DNA from: Brasenia schreberi
Lineage: Eukaryota; Streptophyta; Magnoliopsida; Nymphaeales; Cabombaceae
DNA: 64,000 bases
Assembly (NCBI GenBank): GCA_036023115.1
Contig: JAYKKT010000090.1
Span: forward strand, 31,971,001-32,035,000
Direction: 5' to 3'
Shown piece by piece: positions 1 to 9,545 of this stretch (position 1 is its first letter; each line of letters starts with the position of its first letter). The notes beneath the pieces were generated by a model. It did not search any database and was not told the DNA's origin. It worked only from the letters and a program-made list of their open reading frames with translations. Position numbers and translations under genes: made by a program.

Positions 1-527
1 TGAGTGCTGTCCGAAATGTTTCCATTGATTGCATCTTGGTTTTGTTATTTTGGCTTTACGATGGGTTTGTTCCTTTCACCTTCTTTGTGACCTATGTGGG
101 TCTTCCAGGTGACTAGGCTTTTTCTTTTCTTGATAGTTGATACTATTCCAAGGGACTAGTTCATCCATATTATTTTGCTGCAGAATCTACTTGACTTCAT
201 TCTGATTGAAAATATAACTATTGTTGTAACACTTTTCCCCCTTGCTTCTCACAAGCACACTGCGTGAAAACTTGACTCCAGCAGGGAAATCAATGAAATA
301 ATTTAATCACTGTTTTATATGTGTGTGTGTGTGTGATTAGGTGTCTGCTAGCAGATGCAGACACTTCGTACCCAACTCCTGATCTATCTCCCCCCTTAAC
401 ACTGCTGGGCTTATATATGAGATGTCATGCTAATGGGGAGGCCAGCTGGGATGAAGCAGACCCTCCAAAATTTGTTTTAGTTGAATTGATGGTCATTAGG
501 TGGCTTTCCAGCTCACAAACGGTGTAC
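1..527. other. Unassigned repeat-poor sequence
   Basis: I see no convincing gene here. There is a short (GT)n run at about 320-335. The small open frames have no recognisable domains. Confidence 0.4.
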
Positions 528-645
528 TTTTTTTCCTGTTACAAGAGAAGACGGTAGCCTAACACACACATGCACCCTCTGGGAGTCGAACTCCCAACCG
601 GCGGCAACAGTGCTAGAACGCCCTACCGTTGAGCCAACGTTCTGG
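528..645 (-). mobile_element. tRNA-derived SINE, copy 1
   Basis: Read on the minus strand, this has a pol III A box (TGGCTCAACGG, complement of 626-636) followed by a B box (GGAGTTCGACTCC, complement of 582-594). The body runs on through GGTGCATGTGTG to a 3' end of the type CTTGTAACAGGAAAAAAA at about 528-545. The A-box/B-box spacing is tRNA-like, but the sequence lacks a full cloverleaf. Copies at 841-962 and 8590-8690 share both boxes and the TTGTAAC-A-tail end, so this is a SINE family and not a tRNA gene. The exact 5' end is uncertain. Confidence 0.7.
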
Positions 646-840
646 CAGTCGGCACTAATTTCTAACCATTGGAAAGCGAAGTTGTGTAGCTTGGGGTAGA
701 AATAATTAATAAAATAAATGGCTAGCCAAGAAACATTTAATAATCGATTATATTTACTCCCCATCATGAAAGTGAGTCTAGACTGATTGAACACAGGAAC
801 TCATTTACTTGACTATTGAAACAAAACGATGAACACTTTC

Positions 841-962
841 TTTTTTGGGTTACAAAGGGAGCATGAAGGGTGGCATTTGACACGCACACATGCACCTCCT
901 GGGAATCGAACTCCCACAAGCAACAAGGGCATATCAGAGCGGTCTGCCAGTTGAGTTCTGGG
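841..962 (-). mobile_element. tRNA-derived SINE, copy 2
   Basis: This is the same family as 528-645. On the minus strand a tRNA-like A box (CTCAACTGGCAG, about 944-955) is followed by the B box GGAGTTCGATTCC (complement of 902-914). The body GGAGGTGCATGTGTG then leads to a 3' end CTCCCTTTGTAACCC plus an A-rich tail (complement of 841-860). The element is inverted relative to the window and diverged from copy 1. Confidence 0.7.
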
Positions 963-1919
963 TGTGAAGTATGAATGATTTTACGATGATCATTACCGAA
1001 TCCGATAAGTTTTAAACACTCCTGGGGGGCGAACTAGAACGATAACCGTCTGGAAAGCTACAAGATGTTAGGGCCTTGCCATCCCTATCAGCTACGGGTA
1101 GAAGTGATGAACTATGAAGACATCAAGCTTCGGCCGGAGAATATACGGTGAAGTCAGGTTATACAGGGCGATGCGAGAGGTAAAACACAATCGTTTTGGA
1201 TACTTAATTCCCTGTCTTGGGCCAGAATTGGGTTCTATCTCTTCACTGGCTAGCAGCACATGACCATCCCCATACAAGCCAGCTTGGCCGGTGATGCAGT
1301 GGTGCTGTTTTTGGGTGCTACGCTTTGTATCGGAGAGTGCAGACAAATTTTTAAAAAAAATGGAGAGAGCAGGTGCCTATAGAGACCAGGACTTTATTAT
1401 TGAAAACTTCGAGATGCAGAAGATAAGTGGTTGGAAGGATTTTGAAAGAATTTGAATTGGTGAAACCCAAGGCTCGGCGAGTCCTCACTGGGCTAGAGAT
1501 CTGAAGGAATTCAAGATTTCGCAAAATAATAGTGGAGATGGACTTGCAAATTGCAATGCTTTTTCAAATGCTTTATGTTTGAGGACATAAATGATAGAGG
1601 CAGCATCCATTTCACTCTCAGGCGCATCAGCTTTCAGTGACACACTCAAAGAGGCAAATGACTCTGCTGATCACATCACTGGATGGCAATGCCATCATCA
1701 CCCATCTCCTTGTCGATCTTAACTGGGCCACATGAAAAGAGGAGCTTGGGTAGCGTTTAAAGCCACAGCTTTGGCTCCCCTTGCAACATAAAAGAAGAAA
1801 AAATTCAATGGTTGTGAATTGCTTAGCGTCTCCTGCATTCTTTTTCTGTATCTACGAGGTAAGAGAAACATCGATTCAATGACAACCTAAACTCATTAAT
1901 GGTATCAAAATCTTCATGC
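963..1919. other. Unassigned intergenic sequence
   Basis: No domain-bearing frame is recognised. The last part, up to 1965, would have been the 3' flank of the P450 pseudogene before the LTR element inserted. Confidence 0.35.
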
Positions 1920-1965
1920 GCAGACATAGCGCCTTGAGTGGCCCCTTCATCACCACGGCGAAGGC
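1920..1965 (-). pseudogene. 3' remnant of the CYP77-like P450 pseudogene
   Basis: On the minus strand this encodes FAVVMKGPLKAL, which matches the C-terminal end of CYP77A-type P450s (consensus FTVVMKxPLRA). It is the continuation of the pseudogene at 6731-7935, cut off by the 4.8-kb LTR element. The five bases aaggc at 1961-1965 are the left target-site duplication (aagac at 6731-6735 on the right, one mismatch). Joining the two sides at the duplication keeps the reading EKYVFAVVMK. Confidence 0.75.
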
Positions 1966-2990
1966 TGTCACAAAACGGAGCCTATGGGGGGCGCGCCTGC
2001 ACGCCACCCGCCTCAACACCTGGCGTGGGTGCCCACACACCGTCCACCAGGAGCTTCACCTTGAGGACTGATGTAAACCCCCACTGTACATACATGTTTT
2101 GTATTTTGTGGTGCGTGTGTTTGGGTTATGGTTTGAGTCCTTGTAAGCTCGAGCGAGTGTTGTAAGCTTGGACGAGTCTGAGTCCTAGCCTAGGTTACTT
2201 TGAGTCCATTAGAGCTTAGGGTTAGAGGTCGGTTCGGTTCAGACCAGGTACAGCAACATTCGGGTGGCAGGTGTGGTAGAAGACAAAGAGACGTGGGCGC
2301 TACGCCATGGCGCGCGTGGTGCGGGCGTTACGCCCTGGCGCGCGGCGTGCGGGCGTTACGCCCTGGCGCGCGGCGTGCGGGCGTTATGCCCTGTCCGTTA
2401 CAAGTGCGTAGGTTGGTGTACGGTGCTACAGGGGAGCCGAGCCGTCCTTGGGAGCTCAAGGGCCACCCAAGGACGTTACAGTTGGACCAGATGGGGGCTT
2501 TATAAGGGCCTCGAGGACCACTTGGAGGAGGCTAGTCCCCGGATGAGAGTGAGCTTCATTGGCCTGTAAGAGAGGAAGATTCGCGCGAGCTTGTGGGCAC
2601 ATTATCGTGTGGCTGGGCGGGAGGATTCTCTGCTAGGGCCTTGGTGAAGGTCCTTAACTAGCTAAGGCACGGGTGCGTGAGTCCAAGTCATGTGGGTGTG
2701 GATGGTCCACCGTTGTATGGAGCCGGTTGTAACCATTTGGCATTGAATTAAAGTAAGTGTGCCTGCTTCTCTTCCTAAGTCTCTTGTATTGGTTTCCAAT
2801 GGAGCACAAACGTGTGGGAAGTGCATCGTGGAAGAGGAGGTTCTTCTAGGCATTAGTGTGCGGCTAAGCCAAGATCGTGAAGTAGCCCGGTGCACGCCAA
2901 AGGGGGAGGTTGAAAGGACCTTGGAGGGAGTTCTTGCCATCACAGGTAGGGAATTTCAAAAAATTAAAATTTGAGATTCGGCCCGTGATA
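1966..2990 (+). repeat. 5' LTR (1025 bp)
   Basis: This is a direct repeat of 5800-6730. It is longer than the 3' LTR mainly because of a GC-rich tandem array at about 2290-2400, with 28-bp units containing gtgcgggcgttacgccctgg, about 3.5 copies; the 3' LTR has a single unit. It ends in GTGATA, where the 3' LTR keeps the expected GTGACA. Confidence 0.85.
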
Positions 2991-3772
2991 GTTTAGTATC
3001 AGAGCCTCGTTGTTTAATTCAGTGTCTTTTGATCCATAAAATCGATTAAACATATGTTTGGGATCGAATCAAAAGTGTATAGAAAAATCTGTTGGAAAAT
3101 TTCTACAGATTTTTCGATTCGATTGTGGACCGCTTAAGTTGGTTGAAACGAAGGAGAATCTGTTTCAATCCAACGAGATTCTAGCCAAGTGTGATAGAAT
3201 ATACTCACTTGGGAAAAATCACAGAGAAAGCCACTCAGAAGTCATTGCTAAAGAGGACCGAAAAACCAGAAAATTCAAAAATAGAACTTTTGCGGTAATC
3301 CGTGAAGAATGGGTTGGTGTTGGAAAATTTTGGACTAACAAAGTTGTTTGTAGTGCCAAAACATCAAGTGCAGGGTTAGGAGCACACGGGACAGCAGTGT
3401 CTTACCAGAAAATTGAAGAATTCTGCCGAAAAAAATCCATTTCCGGAAGTTGCAGCCGACTGTTATAGAAATTGCAGAAATGGATTTTTGGGATTTTGCG
3501 TTGCTGATTTGAAGGGGCAAATCGGGTCAGAATTGTTTGAAAATTGGTGTGTGTGCTCTTTGTACATCCGAGAAGTTCACAGTGGATTTGAAGTTTGTAA
3601 TCGGTGTCTGTAAGTGCTTGAAATCTGTTCTGTAACTTGGTCAAAAACCAGTTGTGCAGAGTCTGTTTTTCTGCAACAGTTAGGTTCGGGTCCTTGGTTT
3701 TTGGTTTCTTTTGGGTCTGTTGTGCCCTGACCTTGTGTCTGTGTCCTGTAATAAGTCCAACACAAGACAAAC

Positions 3773-4460
3773 ATGGAGAAGAACAGAAGAGGAGCAACGG
3801 AAGACGCTGGTTCCTCCCACCGAACGAAAGCTGAAGACGTCTTGGTGCAAATTATGCAAAGACTTGATTCGATGCAAGTCACCCAAGCCGAGATGCAACA
3901 CAATCAAGATTTCATGAAGGAAAGTCAAGCACAACTAGCCATGCAAGTGGCCTGTTTGCAGAAACAGCCTATGCATGCTATCACCGAGCTGGAGGTCCGA
4001 CAAGAGGAACACAGCCCGGGTTCTTCAGTAGGCTTGCGTAAAACAACACGAGATTCTAACCTTACATGTCTGAAATTGCGAATTCGAGAACCGTCGCCAT
4101 TTGGGGGGGTTCGAGATAGAAAATTATTGGAGAATTTTCTGTAGGATTTAGAGAGATACATGAGTGTATCTCAGGTGGTTGAGCACAGCAAGGTGCTAGT
4201 TGCCTCGCTATTTCTGAAGGATGATACAAAGGTTTGGTGGCGTACGAGGGAAGTAGCAGCCGCCAATGGAGGTGCCACTCTCCCAGTGAGTTGGGAGGAG
4301 TTTCGTAGTGAGTTGAGGAGTCAATTCACGCCTACGAACTATAGTTGAAGGACCCGAGAGCTTCTTGCGAAGCTGAAGCACACCGGTACTCTTCACGAGT
4401 ACATGCAGGAATTTAGCTCCTTACTACTAGAGATGCGGGATATGACGGAAGTTGATCTAC
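3773..4460 (+). pseudogene. Decayed gypsy gag
   Basis: Reading starts at MEKNRRGATEDAGSS (3773), followed by a coiled-coil-like Gln-rich stretch. The retrotransposon gag core is visible as DDTKVWWRTR and WEEFRSELRSQFTPTNYS (to 4345), and downstream RTRELLAKLKHTGTLHEYMQEFSSLL (4349-4430, stated as two adjoining segments). In-frame stops at about 4142 and 4346 show that it is not functional. This family normally fuses gag to a zinc knuckle and then to pol. Confidence 0.75.
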
Positions 4461-4667
4461 TCTTCTACTTTGAGTAAGGCTTGCAACCTTGCTCAAGTTG
4501 AGCTGAGAAGGAGGAATCCATCGTGTATGTTGGATGCGATTTCAGCTGTAGAGAGTTTTGTCGACCTTAGGGGTGCGTGAGAGGAGAGTCGCAAGGCACC
4601 TAAAGGAAAGAAGGACGGCAAACCAACTAAGTACCACAATAAAAACGGTAAAGAGTTAGAGAAGAGA

Positions 4668-5450
4668 GTGGAAGCACCCTCTTCAGGGGGCAAGAATGGA
4701 GACAAGGGAGTGGGGCCGTGTTACATATACAACGGGTCACATCTCATGCGAGATTGCCATAAGAAGGCGAAGTTAGTCGCCTTAGAAGTGGGAGAGCAGA
4801 TTCGGGTCGAGGAAGTGACCGATGTGCCAGGGGATGGGGTGATCCAGGTTGCGCAGTTCTGGCTCCTCAACACCATAAGCTGTGAGGGTCTAAACAAAAC
4901 CCTGAACTTCGTGAATGTACAGATGAAACGACATACCATTCGAGCACTGGTAGACTCAGGGGCGAGTCATTCGTTGATTGCGCTGCAAGTTGCCAAAACA
5001 ATGGGATTGAAGGTGACACCATCCACAATGCAACTAAAACTTGTAAATGCAGCCACAACTTCCATTAATGGAATGGCACGAGGGTGCAAACTGAGTGTTG
5101 GACCGTGGAAGGGCGTAATGAACATAGCTGTTGCAACCATAGACGTGTACCCAATGATATTGGGGTGTGATTTTCTGATAGCTGCACGGGCTATGGTAGC
5201 GCCACACCTTCAAGGTTTGGTCATCATACACGAAGGTCAATCAGGGTTCGTGTCGTGCGTGGATTCAGGGAAGGCACCTGCTACATTAACATGCGCTTCT
5301 TTATGCTTGACAAGTGAGAGGCCGGCGGTAGGGTCGGGAGTTACAAACTGCGGAAGGACGTCCCGTGGAGGTAGGACCATCAGAGAAACCCCCTTAGGAA
5401 AGGAGGTTTCCAGGCAGGTGAAGGCGTCAGAAGCAAGGCGCCAGCGCTAG
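4668..5450 (+). CDS. Zinc-knuckle remnant and retropepsin of the LTR element
   Basis: This is an open frame of 260 codons. Near the start is CYIYNGSHLMRDC, a gypsy-type CCHC knuckle whose second cysteine has become tyrosine. About 100 residues in is the aspartic protease active site VDSGASHS, followed about 75 residues later by ILGCDFL, the usual second protease landmark. The frame then runs into a GC-rich segment with a 13-bp repeat (gaggcctagcgcc) and stops before any reverse transcriptase. It is TE-derived and not a host gene. The true start is unclear because the upstream gag is broken. Confidence 0.7.
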   Translation: MEAPSSGGKNGDKGVGPCYIYNGSHLMRDCHKKAKLVALEVGEQIRVEEVTDVPGDGVIQVAQFWLLNTISCEGLNKTLNFVNVQMKRHTIRALVDSGASHSLIALQVAKTMGLKVTPSTMQLKLVNAATTSINGMARGCKLSVGPWKGVMNIAVATIDVYPMILGCDFLIAARAMVAPHLQGLVIIHEGQSGFVSCVDSGKAPATLTCASLCLTSERPAVGSGVTNCGRTSRGGRTIRETPLGKEVSRQVKASEARRQR

Positions 5451-5799
5451 CGCCGAGGCCTAGCGCCGAGGCCTAGCGCCACCCACCGTGCGCTGTAGTT
5501 GGCACCAGGGTCTGGCCGCAAGGAGTGGGCGACTAGCGCCACGACAGACAGGGTCATGGCAGGTGAACAACAGTGCGCCAAGGCCATGCCGCAGGAGGTG
5601 GATGGCCAGCACCAGACAGGGGTCAACATGGAGGTTTCATCCGGGAGAAGTTCGTGGATATGTATCAGCACCAAGAGCCGAGCGAGGCGAAAGATCGAGC
5701 GGTCAGGGACGTAAGTAGTGCTCAGTCGGGGAAGTGTCTTGGGCAAGGCACACGCTCACAAGACCTCGAGGGCGAGGTTCTACTTGGCCGGGGGAGAAT

Positions 5800-6730
5800 T
5801 GTCACAAAACGGAGCCTATGGGGCGCGCGCCTACGCGCCACCCGCCTCAGCACCTGGCGTGGGTGCCCACACACCATCCACCGGGAGCTTCACCGTGAGG
5901 ACTGATGTAAACCCTCCCTGTACATACATATTTTGTATTTCGTGGTACGTGTGTTTGGGTTGTGGTTTGAGTCCTTGTAAGCTCGAGCGAGTGTTGTAAG
6001 CTTAGGCGAGTCTGAGTCCTAGCCTAGGTTGTTTTGAGTCCATTAGAGCTTAGGGTTAGAGGTCGGTTCGGTTCAGACCAGGTACAACAGCATTCGGGTG
6101 GCATAAGACGAAGAGACGCGAGCGTTACGCCCTGTCCGTTACAAGTGCGCAGGTTGGCGCACGGTGCTGTAGGGGAGCCGAACCGTCCCTGGGAGCTCAA
6201 GAGCCACCCAAGGACGTTACAGCTGGACCAGATGGGGGCTTTATAAGGGCCTCGAGGACCACTTGGAGGAGGCTAGTACCCGGATGAGAGTGAGCTTCAT
6301 TGGTCTGTGAGAGAGGAAGATCCGCGCGAGCTTGTGGGCACATTGTCGTGTGGCTGGGCGGGAGGATTCTCTGCTAGGGCCTTGGTGAAGATCCTTAACT
6401 AGCTAAGGCATGGGTGCGTGAGTCCAAGTCGTGTGAGTGTGGATGGTCCACCGTTGTATGGAGCCGGTTGTAACCATTTGGCATTGAATTAAAGTAAGTG
6501 TATCTGTTTCTTTTTCTAAGTCTCTTGTATTGGTTTCTAAAGGAGCACGGACGTGTGGGAAGTGCATCGTGGAAGAGGAGGTTCTGTTGGGCGTTGGTCT
6601 GCGGCTGACCCAAGATCGTGCAACAGCTTGGTGCACGCCAAAGGGAGAGGTTGAAAGGACCTTGGAGGGGGTTCTTGCCATCATGGGTAGGAATTTCAAA
6701 AAATTAAAATTTGAGATTCGACCCGTGACA
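5800..6730 (+). repeat. 3' LTR (931 bp)
   Basis: This matches 1966-2990 along its length with scattered substitutions, and it lacks the expanded 28-bp array. It begins TGTCAC directly after a GGGGGAGAAT purine tract and ends GTGACA. The many differences between the two LTRs mean the insertion is not very recent. Confidence 0.85.
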
Positions 6731-7932
6731 AAGACATACTTCTCCGCTAGGTCGATGGTGCTCGAGCCCGGCCGCTGAGCCCACTCGAACTCCTGCACCA
6801 TCCTAGCCACCAGTAGGTTCATGTGAAGCGTGCCCATGCCTAACCCCGGACAGATATGCCTTCCGACACCGAATGGCATCGGCTGCAGTTTAGAAGTCCA
6901 TGGCAGTTCCAGCTGGGATGTCGTACCACCAAGCTTCATCGGCTCGGTGACCATGTGTGTGACAGTGAAGTGCACAGGTGGGAGCCGCCTGAGCAGCTCC
7001 TTGACAAAAGCATTCTGGTACTCGAGCCCTCGACATCCGTGTCCTCCACCGGACCTGTGCGTCAAGGGGAGCCTGTGCAGCCGGGTCCATAATGAGCCGC
7101 GCCACCGCCCACTCGAGACCACATGCGGTCGTATCGGTTCCACCATCAGGGTGTTAACGTAGGCATGATGCTCTTCCCGCCTTTTTTAAAAAACTTCCGT
7201 CTCTTGTTTATGATGGGAAGCAGCATTTTTAGTTGTTTCTCTCTCATCGACTCAGCCTCCTTTTGCTGTTTACAAAGAGGGGTCTCAGTAACGGTACGAA
7301 ATCGTCCGGTCGGGGCTCCGTTACGAAGATGACTCCTTTGAGGAGCTCTTTGACTCGGATCACTTCCTCCTCCTGCATCTCCACCCCGAATCACATGCAC
7401 AACAGAATCGAGAACACCGCAAACCGAGTGTTCTTAAGGAGCGAGGCAACCCCACCGTCCCAATCTGCTTCTTCACGGAGTGTAACTATCATGCGGCTGA
7501 GGGCACGAGCTGGGATAGGCTTGAACCCCCGCATCCGGCTCGGCGACGGTATCTCGTAGACATCGAAGGGTTCCCAAACAGGCCCGTAGGGGGCCGAATT
7601 GACCGTGAACTTGTTGCAGATAAAGAGGGACTTAGCCAAGCCGTCGTGGGGAGGGCCTGAGAAGGCCGGCCCATTCTTGAAGAGTGCCCCTCATGAGTTA
7701 GGTTTGGGCCTGAGACGTCCACAGTGGTTCGGTACGTGAGACAGGAGGTGAAAGATGGGGCCGTACTCGGCTTGGAGGTGCCTGATGAAGTCGGGGACTT
7801 GGAAAGAAGGTTTGCCGGAGAAGGAAGAAGAAGGCAAGCACAAAGAGAAAGGTGGGAAGTAGGAGAGGGAGGAGAAGAGGGATAAAGCTGCTTTGAAGAT
7901 ACAATGACAAAAGGCGAGTCATTTCTTCCGTC

Positions 7933-7935
<3 letters not shown>
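6731..7935 (-). pseudogene. CYP77A-like cytochrome P450 pseudogene
   Basis: On the minus strand the pieces of an intronless P450 can be followed in order: a hydrophobic N-terminal anchor (about 7830-7934), KPSFQVPDFIRHLQAEYGPIFHL (two adjoining segments, about 7735-7800), SLFICNKFTVNSAPYGPVW (about 7575-7635), LLPIINKRRK (about 7200), ARLIMDP (about 7080-7105) and VTHMVTEPM (about 6940). The heme loop PFGVGRHICPGLGMG (about 6840-6880) and ARMVQEFEW follow. The order and motifs match CYP77A. Frames change repeatedly, internal segments are missing, and the invariant heme-loop Arg (FGxGxRxC) is His. The last residues are displaced to 1920-1965 by the LTR element. Loss of function probably predates or accompanies that insertion. 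Confidence 0.82.
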
Positions 7936-7963
<28 letters not shown>

Positions 7964-8084
7964 AGAGGGAGACATTGTCGCTAATGCACTTATGGGTTTC
8001 ATGTGATATCTTATCTGATCCCTACCATACGAGCTTTAAAATGGATCGTCAAGATAAAAAACGACACACAGTACACAGAGAAAT
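7936..8084. repeat. (TA)n microsatellite and flank
   Basis: A TA dinucleotide run lies at about 7935-7960, directly upstream of the P450 pseudogene start. The rest is unassigned. Confidence 0.6.
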
Positions 8085-8395
8085 GTTCAGTTTAGGATCA
8101 GCTTGACCATTTCAACTGAAATTGAATCGGGCTAAGAATCGGTTGGAAGTGGTTACAACCGGAACTGAACCGGGCCTGGAACCAGAATCAGTGAAAGTGG
8201 ACCTACAACCAGACACCATCTGGTTCAGTTTCAGTTCCACCCTTCATGGAACAGGAAAACGGAACTAACCCGAAACCTTCAAACTGCCGGTTCCATATAT
8301 TTTCAAAATTTATTTTTAAATGTTTCTTAAAGTTCTTTTGCTGTTTTAGGTTCCTGTTCTTAGTTTCAGCAAAACCGAAAAACATAAATAGCTCA
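8085..8395. repeat. GGTTC/GGAAC-rich dispersed repeat, copy A
   Basis: The segment is full of ggttc/gaacc-type words. It shares an ordered block with 51600-51785: cagttccac, ttcatg, a gap, then ggttcca, a t-rich stretch and tgtttct-taaagttc. The two copies diverge strongly. It is probably a MITE or other non-autonomous DNA element, but I could not define terminal repeats. Confidence 0.4.
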
Positions 8396-8589
8396 TTTTA
8401 AACATAGATCACACAGAAAGATCAAGATTTAAACCGCACCCTAACATGTCAAGCCACATATCCATGGTTTGTAGATATCTTACTTAATACATGGCAAACA
8501 CCAAAACATTTATTTAATAAATCAAAATTTTCATTGCATAGCACTTGAGTTCATAACCTCTGCTTTAACAAGTGTACTTTTTCTTAACA

Positions 8590-8690
8590 TTTTTTTTAGT
8601 TACAACGAGGGAGGCCGAAGCCAGGTATGCATGCCCCAATAATCGAACTTACTACCTGCCAAGTGAGCTAAAGCTGAATGCTTTTCTCTT
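8590..8690 (-). mobile_element. tRNA-derived SINE, copy 3
   Basis: The minus strand carries an A box TAGCTCACTTGG (complement of about 8659-8670), a B box with GTTCGATTA (about 8640-8650), then GGCCTCCCTCGTTGTAACT and an A-rich tail (8590-8600). The 3' end is the same as in the copies at 528 and 841. Confidence 0.65.
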
Positions 8691-9480
8691 CTCAACTTGA
8701 GAAGAAGACAAGTCTTTTCCACTGTAATCTCTTGTTCTGGTTCTTGTTTCATTCACGAGGACTTCTAGGAGTTTACTCCATCTTTGCAACTTTTAAAACC
8801 TGACTAAATTTGTTATTGATATTCAACTATGAAACCGATCATGTAAGGATGATTCCTTATGTGAAACAGATTAATAAGATGTTTTGGACAGCAGCTATAA
8901 ATAGGAGACTGTGGATATTCAGCTTCCAAACCGCAATGTGATCATATCAATTTTGCTCATTTCTTCGATAAAAGCTGCTCCAAACTTGTTGCCTAATATT
9001 CATGTATAAAGAAAGAAGAGTGACTAGTTTGAGAAATTTTATATTAGACGGGTTAAAGTCTAAGTAAGAATTACAGAATGGTAGTTTATGTTAAGTGATT
9101 GAATCATGTCCACCTCTGACTCATACTCATTTCATTAGTTTTTAGTGGTATGAATATAATAATAATATTTCCATATTTCAAAAATTTAAAAGTATACTTA
9201 TATCATAAAAAAACAATGAACGTAAAGAATGAACATATTAGAAATAAGCACGATCACATTTTCCGTTTATCTTATATGATTTTTCAAAACAAACGGCACC
9301 GATAGCGTTAACTCACCGGTGGGCAGTCTCGCAGGTAGCTTGTAAGTTCGTTTGGGGGGTTGAATGTGTGTGTTAGGCTTCGGCATCTCTTTATAAACGA
9401 GAAAAAGATCGACCGCTTTAGTGCGGTACGTAAAGTTACCAGCCCTTAAAACACATTTTTGAGGATAGTTGTTCCGCGAT
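8691..9480. other. Upstream region of the XS-domain gene
   Basis: This is AT-rich intergenic sequence with no recognised element. A pyrimidine-rich (CT)n stretch at about 9505-9530 precedes the first ATG of the XS gene and is typical of plant 5' leaders. I could not pick a TATA box with confidence. Confidence 0.35.
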
Positions 9481-9545
9481 TTCTCAAAAAATGACTTGAA
9501 ATTTCGGAGCTAATCTCTCTCTCTCTCTTAGGGTTTGCAGGAACG

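Larger units (their letters stand above)
1966..6730 (+). mobile_element. Gypsy-type LTR retrotransposon with gag and protease only
   Basis: The element has two LTRs (1966-2990 and 5800-6730) that start TGTCAC and end GTGATA or GTGACA. A primer-binding site resembling the initiator-tRNA-Met type (TATCAGAGCC, about 2997-3006) lies just inside the left LTR, and a purine tract (GGGGGAGAA) lies before the right LTR. The interior holds a decayed gag and a retropepsin, but I see no reverse transcriptase, RNase H or integrase. Imperfect 5-bp TSDs (aaggc/aagac) flank it, and it sits inside a CYP77-like pseudogene. This structure resembles TR-GAG non-autonomous elements or an internally deleted gypsy element. 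It is GC-rich compared with its surroundings. Confidence 0.88.

Noticed and set aside
570..645. Possible tRNA gene (good A and B boxes)
   Set aside because: There is no proper acceptor stem, and it shares a long 3' body and A-tail with other copies, so it is a SINE.
3402..3934. Minus-strand open frames over the LTR element leader
   Set aside because: They overlap the gag leader in antisense and have no domain similarity.
5450..5800. CRISPR-like short repeats (gaggcctagcgcc)
   Set aside because: It is a two- to three-unit GC-rich tandem repeat inside a retrotransposon, with no spacer structure.
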